NCBI GenBank assembly: GCA_963735065.1
Contig: CAVTJL010000006.1
Span: forward strand, 1-64,000
DNA: 64,000 nt
Direction of reading: 5' to 3'
From: CAVTJL01 sp963735065
GTDB taxonomy: Bacteria; Pseudomonadota; Alphaproteobacteria; Geminicoccales; Geminicoccaceae
Of the stretch, positions 1-7,384 are shown piece by piece (the stretch's first letter is position 1; every line of letters starts with the position of its first letter). The notes under the pieces are model-generated. The model made no database searches. It was not told where the DNA came from and was given only the letters and a program-made list of their open reading frames with translations. Position numbers and translations under genes: made by a program.

Positions 1-67
1 GTGGGACGTGCTCGTGGGCTGAGGAATATCCGCGGCACCGTCTGTCGAGTTATGAGGATTCCGAAAA

Positions 68-89
68 CGCAGTGATCTGGATCACTGCG
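68..89. promoter_or_regulatory. Perfect 10-bp inverted repeat upstream of the defence operon
   Basis: CGCAGTGATC and its exact complement GATCACTGCG are separated by two bases, about 145 bases before the start of the OLD-type nuclease gene. There is no T-run on either side, so it does not look like an intrinsic terminator. It resembles an operator for a dimeric regulator or a cruciform/hairpin site. Nothing in the window encodes an obvious partner regulator next to it. The surrounding 1-234 stretch holds no gene I can support. Confidence 0.5.
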
Positions 90-234
90 ACGTCAGGAAA
101 AGCTGCGCAGAGGTATGCACCTGCCTTCCAGATGCACGCCTTGGCCCGGAGACGGTCAAGGCGACAGTCGAGCGCATCGGGGCACATCGAGTACCCCGAG
201 TCGCCCGGCGGCATGAACGCAGGTACGCAATGTC

Positions 235-2259
235 ATGAAGCTCAAGCGTATTGAGATCCGAAACTTCCGGCTCTTACGCCGCATCGTGCTCAATTTAGCA
301 GAAGACGCAATCACCACTGTCTTAGTCGGGCCAAATAATAGCGGCAAGACTTCTATAGTTAGTGCGCTCCAACTCTTCTCACAACGTGGAAGCGAGGAGC
401 GGAGACGGCTCCGGATCCACGATTTCACGCAGGCTCGGAGGTTCGCTTTCGGGCTAGCGGAGAAGCGTATAGCAAAAGCTAAAAGCGATGACGAGCGGGT
501 CGCTATCTTAAGGCGTTACATGCCAGTTATGCGCATCGACCTCACATTCGAATACACAGATGCGCCTGATGATCTAAATCTTGCCAGCGCTTTGCTGATG
601 GATCTATCGCCCAAATCCAATCTAGTAACGCTTCGTGTCAAATTCGCAGTCGTTGATGGTTTAAAACTTTGGCATGCCTTCCGGGATAGAAACAAACCAG
701 CACAGACAGCTTTGGTCGACGTGTTGGGGAGCGACATTCATGCTTACTACGGATTCACGTACTATAAGGTCTCCCCTGACCGCCGTAGTATCGAGGCCTT
801 GGACGATGGTTCGATCGTACCGCAGCTTCTCAGGGTCGACACAATTCCCGCCCAGCGACATATGGACGATGATGAGACGGGAAAGGCGGCAAGATTGTCA
901 ACCTTACTCCACGATCATTACGTAACATATGTGCGCGAGAAGGATAAAGAGAAATACGAAGCCGTCGAGGAAGCTGTGTTAAACAGCTCAAAGGAACTTA
1001 CGGAATTATATCAGAAAGCATTCAGCAGATTACTAAAGAGACTTAGGGATTTTGGATATCCTCAAGGAAATCTTCGGCCAGACCTACAGATAAGAGCCGA
1101 GATGACATCTTCATCCATATATAATGACAATACTAAAATATATTACGATACGGGAATGGAGGTAGCTGGCGGAGCAGGTGATAGCCAAAGTTTGCTTCCG
1201 GAACGCTATAACGGTTTGGGTTATAAAAACCTCATCTATATCGTCCTTCACCTTGAGACGTTTAGAGCCGCCATCGAGGCAGACCCTGAGCATCGCCCGG
1301 GCGTTCACGTTATCGGCATAGAGGAGCCGGAGGCGCACCTCCATCCCCAGATGCAGGCCGTATTTATCAAGGAGGTCTCAAGGGCGTTGCAAGAGGGGGA
1401 GGGGCCGATGGCGCAGGTCGTCCTTTCCACGCATTCGCCGCATCTGGTTGCCGACTGCGGCTTCAGCCCCGTACGGTACCTGAGGAGACGGGGCGCGGAG
1501 GCGGTGCTGAAGGATCTCTCTCAACTCCAGCCGCTTCGAGGTGGCGATGCCTCGGAGTCGGCGGCGGCTCTCGCCTTCCTGAGGCGGTATGTGAAGCTAA
1601 CTCATTGCGACCTGCTGTTCGCTGATAAGGCTGTCGTGGTCGAGGGGCAGGTAGAGAAGCTCCTGCTGCCAGCCATGATTGAAGCGATCGCGAAGATGAC
1701 GGGTTTCGAGGGGTTCTCTAGCCAGTATATCTCCGTTCTTGAGGTGGGAGGCGCCTACGCTCACAAGATAGATCCCTTCCTGAGGTTCATCGGCATACCT
1801 ACACTTGTCATTGCGGACATTGACTCCGCGACCGAGGAGAGGAGGCAGTGCCCCGTTTATGAAGGGAAGATAACGACAAATCAGGTGCTTCGTTATTGGA
1901 TGCCAAATAAGAACACGATAGAAGAGCTTCTAGCGGCGGCGGATAGCGAGAAGGTGACTGGCGATATTAGGATAGCCTACCAAATACCTGAGGCGGGCCG
2001 GTGCGGGCGTTCTTTTGAGGAGGCCTTCGTCTATGCCAACGTGCTGTGGCTTCGAGACAATGCGAGCGCATTTAGCGGCTCCAATCAGGCGGAGCTGACG
2101 CGTAGGGACGACCTAGTTTCTGCTGCTTACGGCTTTGGCCTAAAGGTGAGCAAGGTGGACTTTGCGCTGGACCTTATGACGACCGAGGGATGGCGGCCGC
2201 CTGCATACATCGAAGAGGGACTGAAGTGGCTAGCCGCGAGGGAGCGGAGTGGCCGATGA
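235..2259 (+). CDS. gajA: Gabija-like GajA: OLD-family ATPase/TOPRIM endonuclease
   Basis: 674 aa. The N-terminal half is an ABC-type ATPase of the OLD class: Walker A GPNNSGKTS at residues 32-40, an NGLGYKNLI signature-like segment near 326-334, Walker B IGIEEPEAHLHP at 360-371 and a switch STHSPHL at 398-404. The C-terminal half is a TOPRIM nuclease with acidic residues in VVVEGQVEK (E470), ADIDS (D528, D530) and SFEEAF (593-598). In Gabija, GajA is a nucleotide-regulated DNA-nicking enzyme that works with GajB. It overlaps the downstream helicase by ATGA, as expected for a translationally coupled pair. Many A/T-ending codons and a lower GC than the metabolic genes downstream suggest transfer. 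It could instead belong to another OLD-helicase class such as a retron or PARIS relative, but the UvrD partner favours Gabija. Confidence 0.85.
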   Translation: MKLKRIEIRNFRLLRRIVLNLAEDAITTVLVGPNNSGKTSIVSALQLFSQRGSEERRRLRIHDFTQARRFAFGLAEKRIAKAKSDDERVAILRRYMPVMRIDLTFEYTDAPDDLNLASALLMDLSPKSNLVTLRVKFAVVDGLKLWHAFRDRNKPAQTALVDVLGSDIHAYYGFTYYKVSPDRRSIEALDDGSIVPQLLRVDTIPAQRHMDDDETGKAARLSTLLHDHYVTYVREKDKEKYEAVEEAVLNSSKELTELYQKAFSRLLKRLRDFGYPQGNLRPDLQIRAEMTSSSIYNDNTKIYYDTGMEVAGGAGDSQSLLPERYNGLGYKNLIYIVLHLETFRAAIEADPEHRPGVHVIGIEEPEAHLHPQMQAVFIKEVSRALQEGEGPMAQVVLSTHSPHLVADCGFSPVRYLRRRGAEAVLKDLSQLQPLRGGDASESAAALAFLRRYVKLTHCDLLFADKAVVVEGQVEKLLLPAMIEAIAKMTGFEGFSSQYISVLEVGGAYAHKIDPFLRFIGIPTLVIADIDSATEERRQCPVYEGKITTNQVLRYWMPNKNTIEELLAAADSEKVTGDIRIAYQIPEAGRCGRSFEEAFVYANVLWLRDNASAFSGSNQAELTRRDDLVSAAYGFGLKVSKVDFALDLMTTEGWRPPAYIEEGLKWLAARERSGR

Positions 2260-3934
2260 CGGCCGACGAGGAGATCGCGGAGGCCATACGCAGCGGTCAG
2301 AGCTTTCTTGTCGACGCTGGGGCCGGCTCGGGGAAGACGTCGTCCTTGGTCAAGGCGCTCACGGGGCTTCGCTCCTCGCGCCGCCTTACACTCTTGGGTA
2401 GGCGGCAGCGGGTCGCGTGTATCACCTATACGAACGTAGCTAAGGATGAGATCCTCGAGCGGCTGGAACACGATGCCATTTTCCACGTATCGACAATTCA
2501 TGACTTTCTTTGGGGTATTATAAAACCATTTCAGGGGGAGCTGAAGGCGGCGCTCGTCGAATACAATGAGGAGCTACCGACGACGAGTAGAAGAAAGCGA
2601 GATTCTGTTGAACTCAGGATGGCCCTCGGTGAGGTGGGGCGGGTTATTTACACGGATCGTGGATCGAATTTCCTAGAGGGTCGTATCTATCATGATGATC
2701 TCATCGGCATAGCGGGAGCCATGTTCCGGCTAAATCCTCTGCTCTCCGCTCTCGTGGGTGCGAGGTTTCCGCTCATTTTGGTCGATGAGTATCAGGACAC
2801 CTCCCCGCTCGTAGTCGAGATCCTTCTTGATCGAGTGCGGAAGTCGGCGCCGCACGTCGTAGTTGGCTTCTTCGGCGACAAAGCTCAGGCGATCTATGAG
2901 AAGGTGGTTGGGGCGATCGGGGAGCCGTACGCTAGCGAGCTCCGGCGGATTCCCAAAGGCGAGAACTATCGTTGCGCGGTCGCGGTGATTGAGGTTCTCA
3001 ACCGGCTTCGGACCGACATTCGGCAGTTTCCCGCCGGTGACAACGTCCAGGGCGCAGCCATATACGTCGGCCTGAGCGACCGAAGCGATGACGGCGTTGA
3101 GAAAGGTTACAAGATTGCCTGCGGGCACTTGGCAGACCCGACACCCTTCGAGCGCGTGAAGGTTCTGTATCTGACGCATCGTCTCATCGCGCGGAAAGCT
3201 GGCTACGCCGACCTTTTTGACGCGTACCGCGAGTATGGCGGGCATACGCTTGAGGAGTTTGAGAAAGGCGAGGATCCGGTCGCGCGCTTTCTAGCGTACG
3301 AGGTGGACGCCCTGGCGCGTGCTTGGGCTGATGGAGACGGGGAAGGGCGCTTACGATACTTCGCAGGAATGGGTTTATGCTGCAGAGCGCTTCGCAGAAG
3401 CGGGTGGTGAGCGCCGCGCTGGACAACCTGGTCACTCGTGTAAGTGGGGGTGCGACCATCGCTGAGGCTGTCAGGTACGTGGAGCAGACGGGCCTCATGA
3501 AGTTGATTGATCCGGTGGTCCAAGGACTGGAGCTAACGGCGCGCGCCGAGGCGGATGTCCAAGAGGACGAGAGGCGCCGATGGCGGCTGTTTCATGCTCT
3601 ATCGCGAATTGAGCTTCGCAAAGTTCGCCTGTACCATGAAGTTCTCGAGCAGAATATGCCATATGTGACGAAGCATGGTGTCAAGGGCGCAGAATTCGAC
3701 TCCGTCGTAGTCGTACTGGACGATAAGGGGGCCGGGTGGAACAACTACTCATTCGGTGGACTGCTTGGAGGCTCGGATCCGAAGCCTGAACGTCGTCGAC
3801 GGACGGCTAATCTGTTCTACGTCTGTTGCTCGCGGGCCCGAAGGAATCTCATTGTGGTCGATTTTGGCTACGATGACGCTCGCAAAGCTTCCGTGGAGGC
3901 CCTGTTCGGGCCGAGCAGCGTGCTTGTGGTGTAG
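2256..3934 (+). pseudogene. gajB: Gabija-like GajB: UvrD/Rep-type helicase, interrupted by a frameshift
   Basis: The first frame (2256-3410) carries superfamily-1 helicase motifs: Walker A AGAGSGKTS at residues 21-29, ITYTNVAKDEI at 56-66, STIHDF near 79-84, Walker B LVDEYQDT at 175-182, GDKAQAIY at 207-214 and NYRC at 237-240. The remaining motifs, THGVKGAEFDSVVVV and FYVCCSRARRNL, lie in a different frame that ends at 3934. The switch must fall between 3332 and 3407, because a stop in the second frame sits at 3329-3331 and the first frame stops at 3408-3410. The best protein join is at about 3339-3349, in a GGGG run, and needs a net one-base loss. Joined, the product would be near 559 aa. 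The start overlaps the nuclease gene by four bases. As written, the product lacks motifs V and VI and would be inactive. Confidence 0.8.
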
Positions 3935-4125
3935 GAGAGGGCTGGGGAGCTACGAGTTACGGCCTCAGTGCGCTAGTTTGACGGTGTTCCCGCAGTGGGA
4001 GGTCCGAGGGATTGGAGCGTAAGGAGCGTGGGGTCAGGCACGCTGCGTGCACGGCTCCGCCGGCAGGGCACCTCGAGAAGAAGCCCGTCGGGCGAAAGCC
4101 GCTCGGACCCTGAGGCCGGCCGGCT

Positions 4126-4338
4126 TCAGCGCCGGCGCTTTTTCGTCGTCGTTTTCGTCTTCGGCGTGAAGGCGGCGAGCCAGGCGCCGGTCCAGAAGCG
4201 GGTGGCGTTCCGGGTCAGGCTCGCGCGCTGGCGGCCGAGCTCGGCGCTGCCGGTGGCCCGGGCCTTGCCCGCCACCGCGTTGGCGCCGCTCAGCCACAGG
4301 CTCAAGAAGGGGTTCTTCTTCGTCCAGGGATTGGCCAT
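4126..4338 (-). CDS. Short conserved alphaproteobacterial protein, function unknown
   Basis: 70 aa, beginning MANPWTKKNPFLSLWLSGAN and ending in a lysine/arginine-rich tail (TKTTTKKRRR). The N-terminal KKNPFLSLWLSGANAVAG block resembles a recurring family of very short alphaproteobacterial and betaproteobacterial proteins whose role I cannot name. A link to polyhydroxyalkanoate granules (phasin-like) is possible but only a guess. The central amphipathic stretch and basic end would suit binding to a granule, membrane or nucleic acid. It is transcribed divergently from the 4512-5108 gene. The opposite-strand and longer overlapping frames here look like GC-driven shadows. Confidence 0.6.
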   Translation of the reverse strand: MANPWTKKNPFLSLWLSGANAVAGKARATGSAELGRQRASLTRNATRFWTGAWLAAFTPKTKTTTKKRRR

Positions 4339-4476
4339 GGGCGCTCCTGAAGGCGCGTGCCGGGACCGCCCCGGCGCGCCGCATCAGCACAGCCAACGGC
4401 CGGAGCCCCTCGCGGCTCCCTCGCCGCATGGCCACGCCCCTGCGGCGAGTGACAAAAGAAAAGAATCAACTTCCGA

Positions 4477-4503
4477 TTGACAACGGGCTCTCATTCCTAT
4501 ATC
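4477..4503 (+). promoter_or_regulatory. Sigma70-like promoter for the 4512 gene
   Basis: A perfect TTGACA at 4477-4482 is followed by TATATC at 4498-4503 (15-base spacer) or by TATCGA at 4500-4505 (17-base spacer). Transcription would start near 4510, so the ATG at 4512 would lie at or next to the 5' end of the message, which would make it leaderless. No Shine-Dalgarno sequence precedes that ATG, which agrees with this reading. Confidence 0.5.
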
Positions 4504-4511
4504 GAGCCCAC

Positions 4512-5108
4512 ATGCCTTCCGTTTACCCCTCGCGTTCCCCTGCCTCGATGCCCGCGGCCCGCACCGTGCGGCTGGCCCGCAGGCTTGCCGGCGGCATGAC
4601 GCCGGCCGAGGTCGCGAGGCACGAGGGGACGAGCGAGGACGAAATTTTGTCACTTCTCGAGGACGAGAGGTTCGCCGACCTGGTGGACTATCACCGCGAG
4701 GAGCGGGAGCTGCCGGAGGACGAGCGCGAGCGGCTGTTGATCGCCTCCGCGCTGGCCGGGCTCCAGTACCTGGCCGACATGGGCGACACCAAGGCGCTGT
4801 TGTTCCTCACCTATGAGGGCAATCGCGGCCGGCATCCGGAGAACCGCCTGCGCCGGCTGACGCTGCCGCGCCCGGCCGACCTCCCGCCCCGTTTCCGTTT
4901 TTTTGAGACTTTTGAGCCTTTGTCGGTTGCGCCGACGGGTGCCGATGCCGCCGCGTCCGCGCCCGTCGTCGCGAGCGTCCCTTCGGACCTGGCCGCCGCC
5001 GCCCTGGACACCCCGGAGCGCGCCGCCTGGGTCCGCCGCTGGATGGAGAGCCGCCTGGCCACGCTGGGAGAGAGCGGGGCCGGGGCGGACGAGCCGAGGA
5101 GAGAGTGA
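4512..5108 (+). CDS. Hypothetical protein with HTH-like N-terminal region
   Basis: 198 aa from the ATG at 4512; 4548 is a credible alternative. The N-terminal part, ARRLAGGMTPAEVARHEGTS followed by EDEILSLLEDERF, looks like a helix-turn-helix of the kind found in terminase small subunits and sequence-directed regulators. It is followed by a highly charged helix (DYHREERELPEDERERLL) and a proline/alanine-rich tail. I do not recognise a named family. The start was chosen for the strong promoter just upstream and the absence of a ribosome binding site. It could be a phage-derived or nucleoid-associated protein; no function is assigned. Confidence 0.5.
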   Translation: MPSVYPSRSPASMPAARTVRLARRLAGGMTPAEVARHEGTSEDEILSLLEDERFADLVDYHREERELPEDERERLLIASALAGLQYLADMGDTKALLFLTYEGNRGRHPENRLRRLTLPRPADLPPRFRFFETFEPLSVAPTGADAAASAPVVASVPSDLAAAALDTPERAAWVRRWMESRLATLGESGAGADEPRRE

Positions 5109-5167
5109 CAGAGAAAAAAGAAGCCTGAGCCCCCGGCGAGCAAAGAGCGAACGAGCGGACGGGCCGG

Positions 5168-5251
5168 CGCCGCCCTTTGGCGAGAGGGCGGCGCGGCACG
5201 GCCCGGCACTACGCCGTCACCCTCGGCCCTGACCGGGGGTCAGGTGGTGCG
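5168..5251. repeat. Repeat unit, copy 1, with a 10-bp hairpin
   Basis: It opens with a stem of CGCCGCCCT (5168-5176) and AGGGCGGCG (5185-5193), extended by a G-C pair at 5167/5194, around the loop TTGGCGAG. A GTCACC block follows, and it ends with CAGGTGGTGCG at 5241-5251. The same order of blocks recurs at 5337-5450, so this is half of a diverged tandem duplication. It may be a small repetitive extragenic palindrome. Confidence 0.45.
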
Positions 5252-5336
5252 TCCTGACGCGACTCCCTTCCCGTCGCGGCGCTGCAGCATGATCCTCCGG
5301 TCAAGCGCCCGAGGATGACAGAAGAGAGCGTGCCGA

Positions 5337-5450
5337 CGCCGCCCCTTTGGCGAGGGGGCGCGCCGCCATGCCAACGTTGTCACCACCCGGCTGAGCCTGC
5401 CCTCGGGCGGCCTGCGGCCGACCCGGGGGACCGGGTGGTCAGGTGGCGCG
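5337..5450. repeat. Repeat unit, copy 2, diverged
   Basis: It shares CCCTTTGGCGAG with copy 1, here inside a six-base stem of CGCCCC (5340-5345) and GGGGCG (5355-5360). The GTCACC block follows near 5379, and it ends with CAGGTGGCGCG at 5440-5450. Blocks occur in the same order as in copy 1 but with a longer middle. Confidence 0.4.
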
Positions 5451-5623
5451 CCCGTTTCCCCGCCCTGCGGGCGCCCCTCGGGTGGCAAAAACCCCTTCAA
5501 GCGCCTGAGGCTCTTGCGGCCCGGGCGGGGCGTTCCTATGCTCCCGGCCCAAGGGAACAGAAAAACGCCGTCGGCCGTCGCTTTGAGCGTGTGCCTGGCG
5601 CCAGGGAAGGGGAGGCATCGCTC

Positions 5624-6550
5624 ATGACGGTCGTGGGATTCGTCGGCCTGGGCACCATCGGCCAGCCCATGGCCACCAACATCGTCAAGAAGGGCTTTCC
5701 GCTCGTCGTCTTCGACCTCGACCAGAGGAAGGTGGCGGAGCTGGTGGCGCAGGGGGCCGAGGGCAGGGGCACGGCGGCCGAGGTGGCGGCGGCGGCCGAT
5801 GTCGTCATCACCATGGTCCCGGACGCGCCGGACGTCTTGAAGGCAGCGCTCGGCCCGGGCGGCGTGGTCGAGGGCCTCAAGCCCGGCTCCGTCTATATCG
5901 ACATGAGCACGGTCGACCCCGGCACCACCCGCAAGATCGGCGCCGAGGTGGCAAAAAAGGGCGCGAAGATGGTGGACGCGCCCGTGGCCCGCACGGTCGA
6001 CAATGCCTGGGCCGGCACGCTCTCGATCATGACGGGCGGCGATCCCGCCGACATCGAGGCCGTGATGCCGGTGCTGCGCTGCATGGGCGACACCTTCACC
6101 CACTGCGGGGCGCTGGGCAACGCGCACGCCATGAAGCTGGTCAACAACTACATCTCGGCCGGCATCATGGCGCTGCACTGCGAGGCGCTGACCTTCGGCG
6201 TCAAGGCGGGCCTCAAGCTCGAGGACATCCAAAAGCTCGTCATGAGCACCTTCGCCGGCAGCCGCCAGCTGGGCGAGTTCCTGCCCAGCAAGCCCTTGAA
6301 GGGCGACTTCGCCCCCGGCTTCTTCACCCGCCTCTCGATGAAGGACCAGCGCCTGGCGCTGGGCCTCGCCAAGGACATGGGGGTCGACGCGCCGGTCGGC
6401 CGCGGCGTCTTCGAGGCCCTGCGCGAGACCTGCGACGCGGGCTACGCCACCGACGACTTCACCAGCATCCTCCGGGTCCGCGAGCAGCAGGCCGGCATCG
6501 AGGTCCGCCTGGCACCCGAGAAACCGGAGGGCCAGGGCCCCGGCCAATGA
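5624..6550 (+). CDS. YihU-like beta-hydroxyacid dehydrogenase (HIBADH family)
   Basis: 308 aa. A Rossmann dinucleotide site GLGTIG occupies residues 8-13, followed by the substrate segment DAPVARTVDNAWAG and the catalytic-lysine segment AMKLVNNYISAG (K171). The family reduces small semialdehydes such as tartronate semialdehyde, methylmalonate semialdehyde or sulfolactaldehyde with NAD(P)H. The usual DAPVSGG substrate loop is replaced: R123, N174 and S178 sit at the positions I recall as sulfonate contacts in E. coli YihU. The start follows a GGGGAGG site and gives the normal family length. It overlaps the next gene by ATGA and heads the operon with the SDR and the sugar-type importer. Tartronate semialdehyde reductase is an alternative role. 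Confidence 0.85.
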   Translation: MTVVGFVGLGTIGQPMATNIVKKGFPLVVFDLDQRKVAELVAQGAEGRGTAAEVAAAADVVITMVPDAPDVLKAALGPGGVVEGLKPGSVYIDMSTVDPGTTRKIGAEVAKKGAKMVDAPVARTVDNAWAGTLSIMTGGDPADIEAVMPVLRCMGDTFTHCGALGNAHAMKLVNNYISAGIMALHCEALTFGVKAGLKLEDIQKLVMSTFAGSRQLGEFLPSKPLKGDFAPGFFTRLSMKDQRLALGLAKDMGVDAPVGRGVFEALRETCDAGYATDDFTSILRVREQQAGIEVRLAPEKPEGQGPGQ

Positions 6551-7365
6551 GCGCCCCCGGCGAGCTCGCCGGCAAGGTGGCGCTGGTCACCGGCGGTGCT
6601 ACCGGCATCGGCCTGGCCACCGTGGCGCTCCTGGCCGAGCAGGGTGCATCGGTCGTGCTGTGCGCCCGCACCGCCACCACCGTCGAGGCCACCGTCGAGC
6701 ACCTGCGCGCCAAGGGCCTCGAGGTCGACGGCAGGCCCGCCGACGTCGCCTCGGGCGAGGCGATGGCGGGCCTCGTGGCCTTCACGGTGGAGCGCTTCGG
6801 CGGCCTCGACATCCTGGTCAACAATGCGGGCGTGGGCACCTTCGGCAGCGTCGTCGCCACCAGCGAGGAGGACTGGCGGGCGGCCATGGGCATCAACCTC
6901 GACGGCGTGTTCCACGCCAGCAAGCACGCCATCCCGCGCATGCGCGAGCGCGGCGGCGGGGCCATCGTCAACATCGCCTCGGTCCACTCCTTCGCCACGC
7001 TGGGCGAGCGCATCGCCTACGTGACGAGCAAGACGGCGCTGCTCGGCATGACCCGCGGCATGGCCCTCAACCACGCGGCCGAGGGCATCCGGGTCAACGT
7101 GGTCTGCCCCGGCCCCATCGACACGCCGATGCTGCGCCGCTCCTGGGAGACCATGTTCCCCGACGCCGACGGCGCCGCCGTGCTGGCCGAGCAGGGCAAG
7201 AAGCTGCCGCTCGGGCGCCTGGGCCGGCCCGAGGACATCGCCGAGGCGGTGGCCTTCCTCGTCGGCCCGCGCAGCGCCTGGATCACCGGCATCGACATCA
7301 AGGTCGACGGCGGCCTTCTCGCCATGCTGGCGCTGACGCCGCCCACCGCGCCCCCCGGCAGCTGA
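6547..7365 (+). CDS. Short-chain dehydrogenase/reductase (SDR)
   Basis: 272 aa, classical SDR. The cofactor motif TGGATGIG lies at residues 15-22, NNAG at 92-95, and the catalytic triad is S145, Y158 and K162 (AYVTSK). The C-terminal CPGPIDTPML segment and the closing IDIKVDGG strand are typical of the family. Family members oxidise secondary alcohols or sugars with NAD(P)+. The gene is coupled to the YihU-like dehydrogenase through an ATGA overlap and lies 19 bases before the importer permease. It therefore probably acts on the imported carbohydrate or polyol. The substrate cannot be told from sequence. Confidence 0.85.
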   Translation: MSAPGELAGKVALVTGGATGIGLATVALLAEQGASVVLCARTATTVEATVEHLRAKGLEVDGRPADVASGEAMAGLVAFTVERFGGLDILVNNAGVGTFGSVVATSEEDWRAAMGINLDGVFHASKHAIPRMRERGGGAIVNIASVHSFATLGERIAYVTSKTALLGMTRGMALNHAAEGIRVNVVCPGPIDTPMLRRSWETMFPDADGAAVLAEQGKKLPLGRLGRPEDIAEAVAFLVGPRSAWITGIDIKVDGGLLAMLALTPPTAPPGS

Positions 7366-7384
7366 GGCGCGAGGTGCGGCTCCC

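Larger units (their letters stand above)
5109..5623. other. Gene-free stretch with repeats and hairpins
   Basis: About 515 bases between a hypothetical gene and the dehydrogenase operon hold no convincing coding sequence. The open frame that crosses it upstream of 5624 has shadow-like composition and no homology I recognise. It contains two diverged copies of a hairpin-bearing repeat (5168-5251 and 5337-5450), annotated separately. A GGGGAGG ribosome binding site at about 5608-5614 precedes the ATG at 5624. No clear promoter was seen. Confidence 0.5.

Noticed and set aside
72..254. 60-codon open frame before the nuclease gene
   Set aside because: No ribosome binding site, no recognisable domain, starts inside the palindrome and overlaps the nuclease start in another frame.
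3339..3345. GGGGAAG as a programmed -1 frameshift site in the helicase gene
   Set aside because: The heptamer is not in the required X-XXY-YYZ register relative to the upstream frame, and no downstream stimulatory structure is evident, so a plain indel is more likely.
4034..4435. 133-codon minus-strand frame overlapping the short conserved protein
   Set aside because: Arginine/alanine/glycine-rich shadow; the 70-codon frame at 4126-4338 has the protein-like and family-like sequence.
5315..5623. N-terminal extension of the YihU-like dehydrogenase
   Set aside because: The added residues are arginine/proline/alanine-rich noise across the repeat region. The Rossmann strand begins right after the ATG at 5624, which has a good ribosome binding site.
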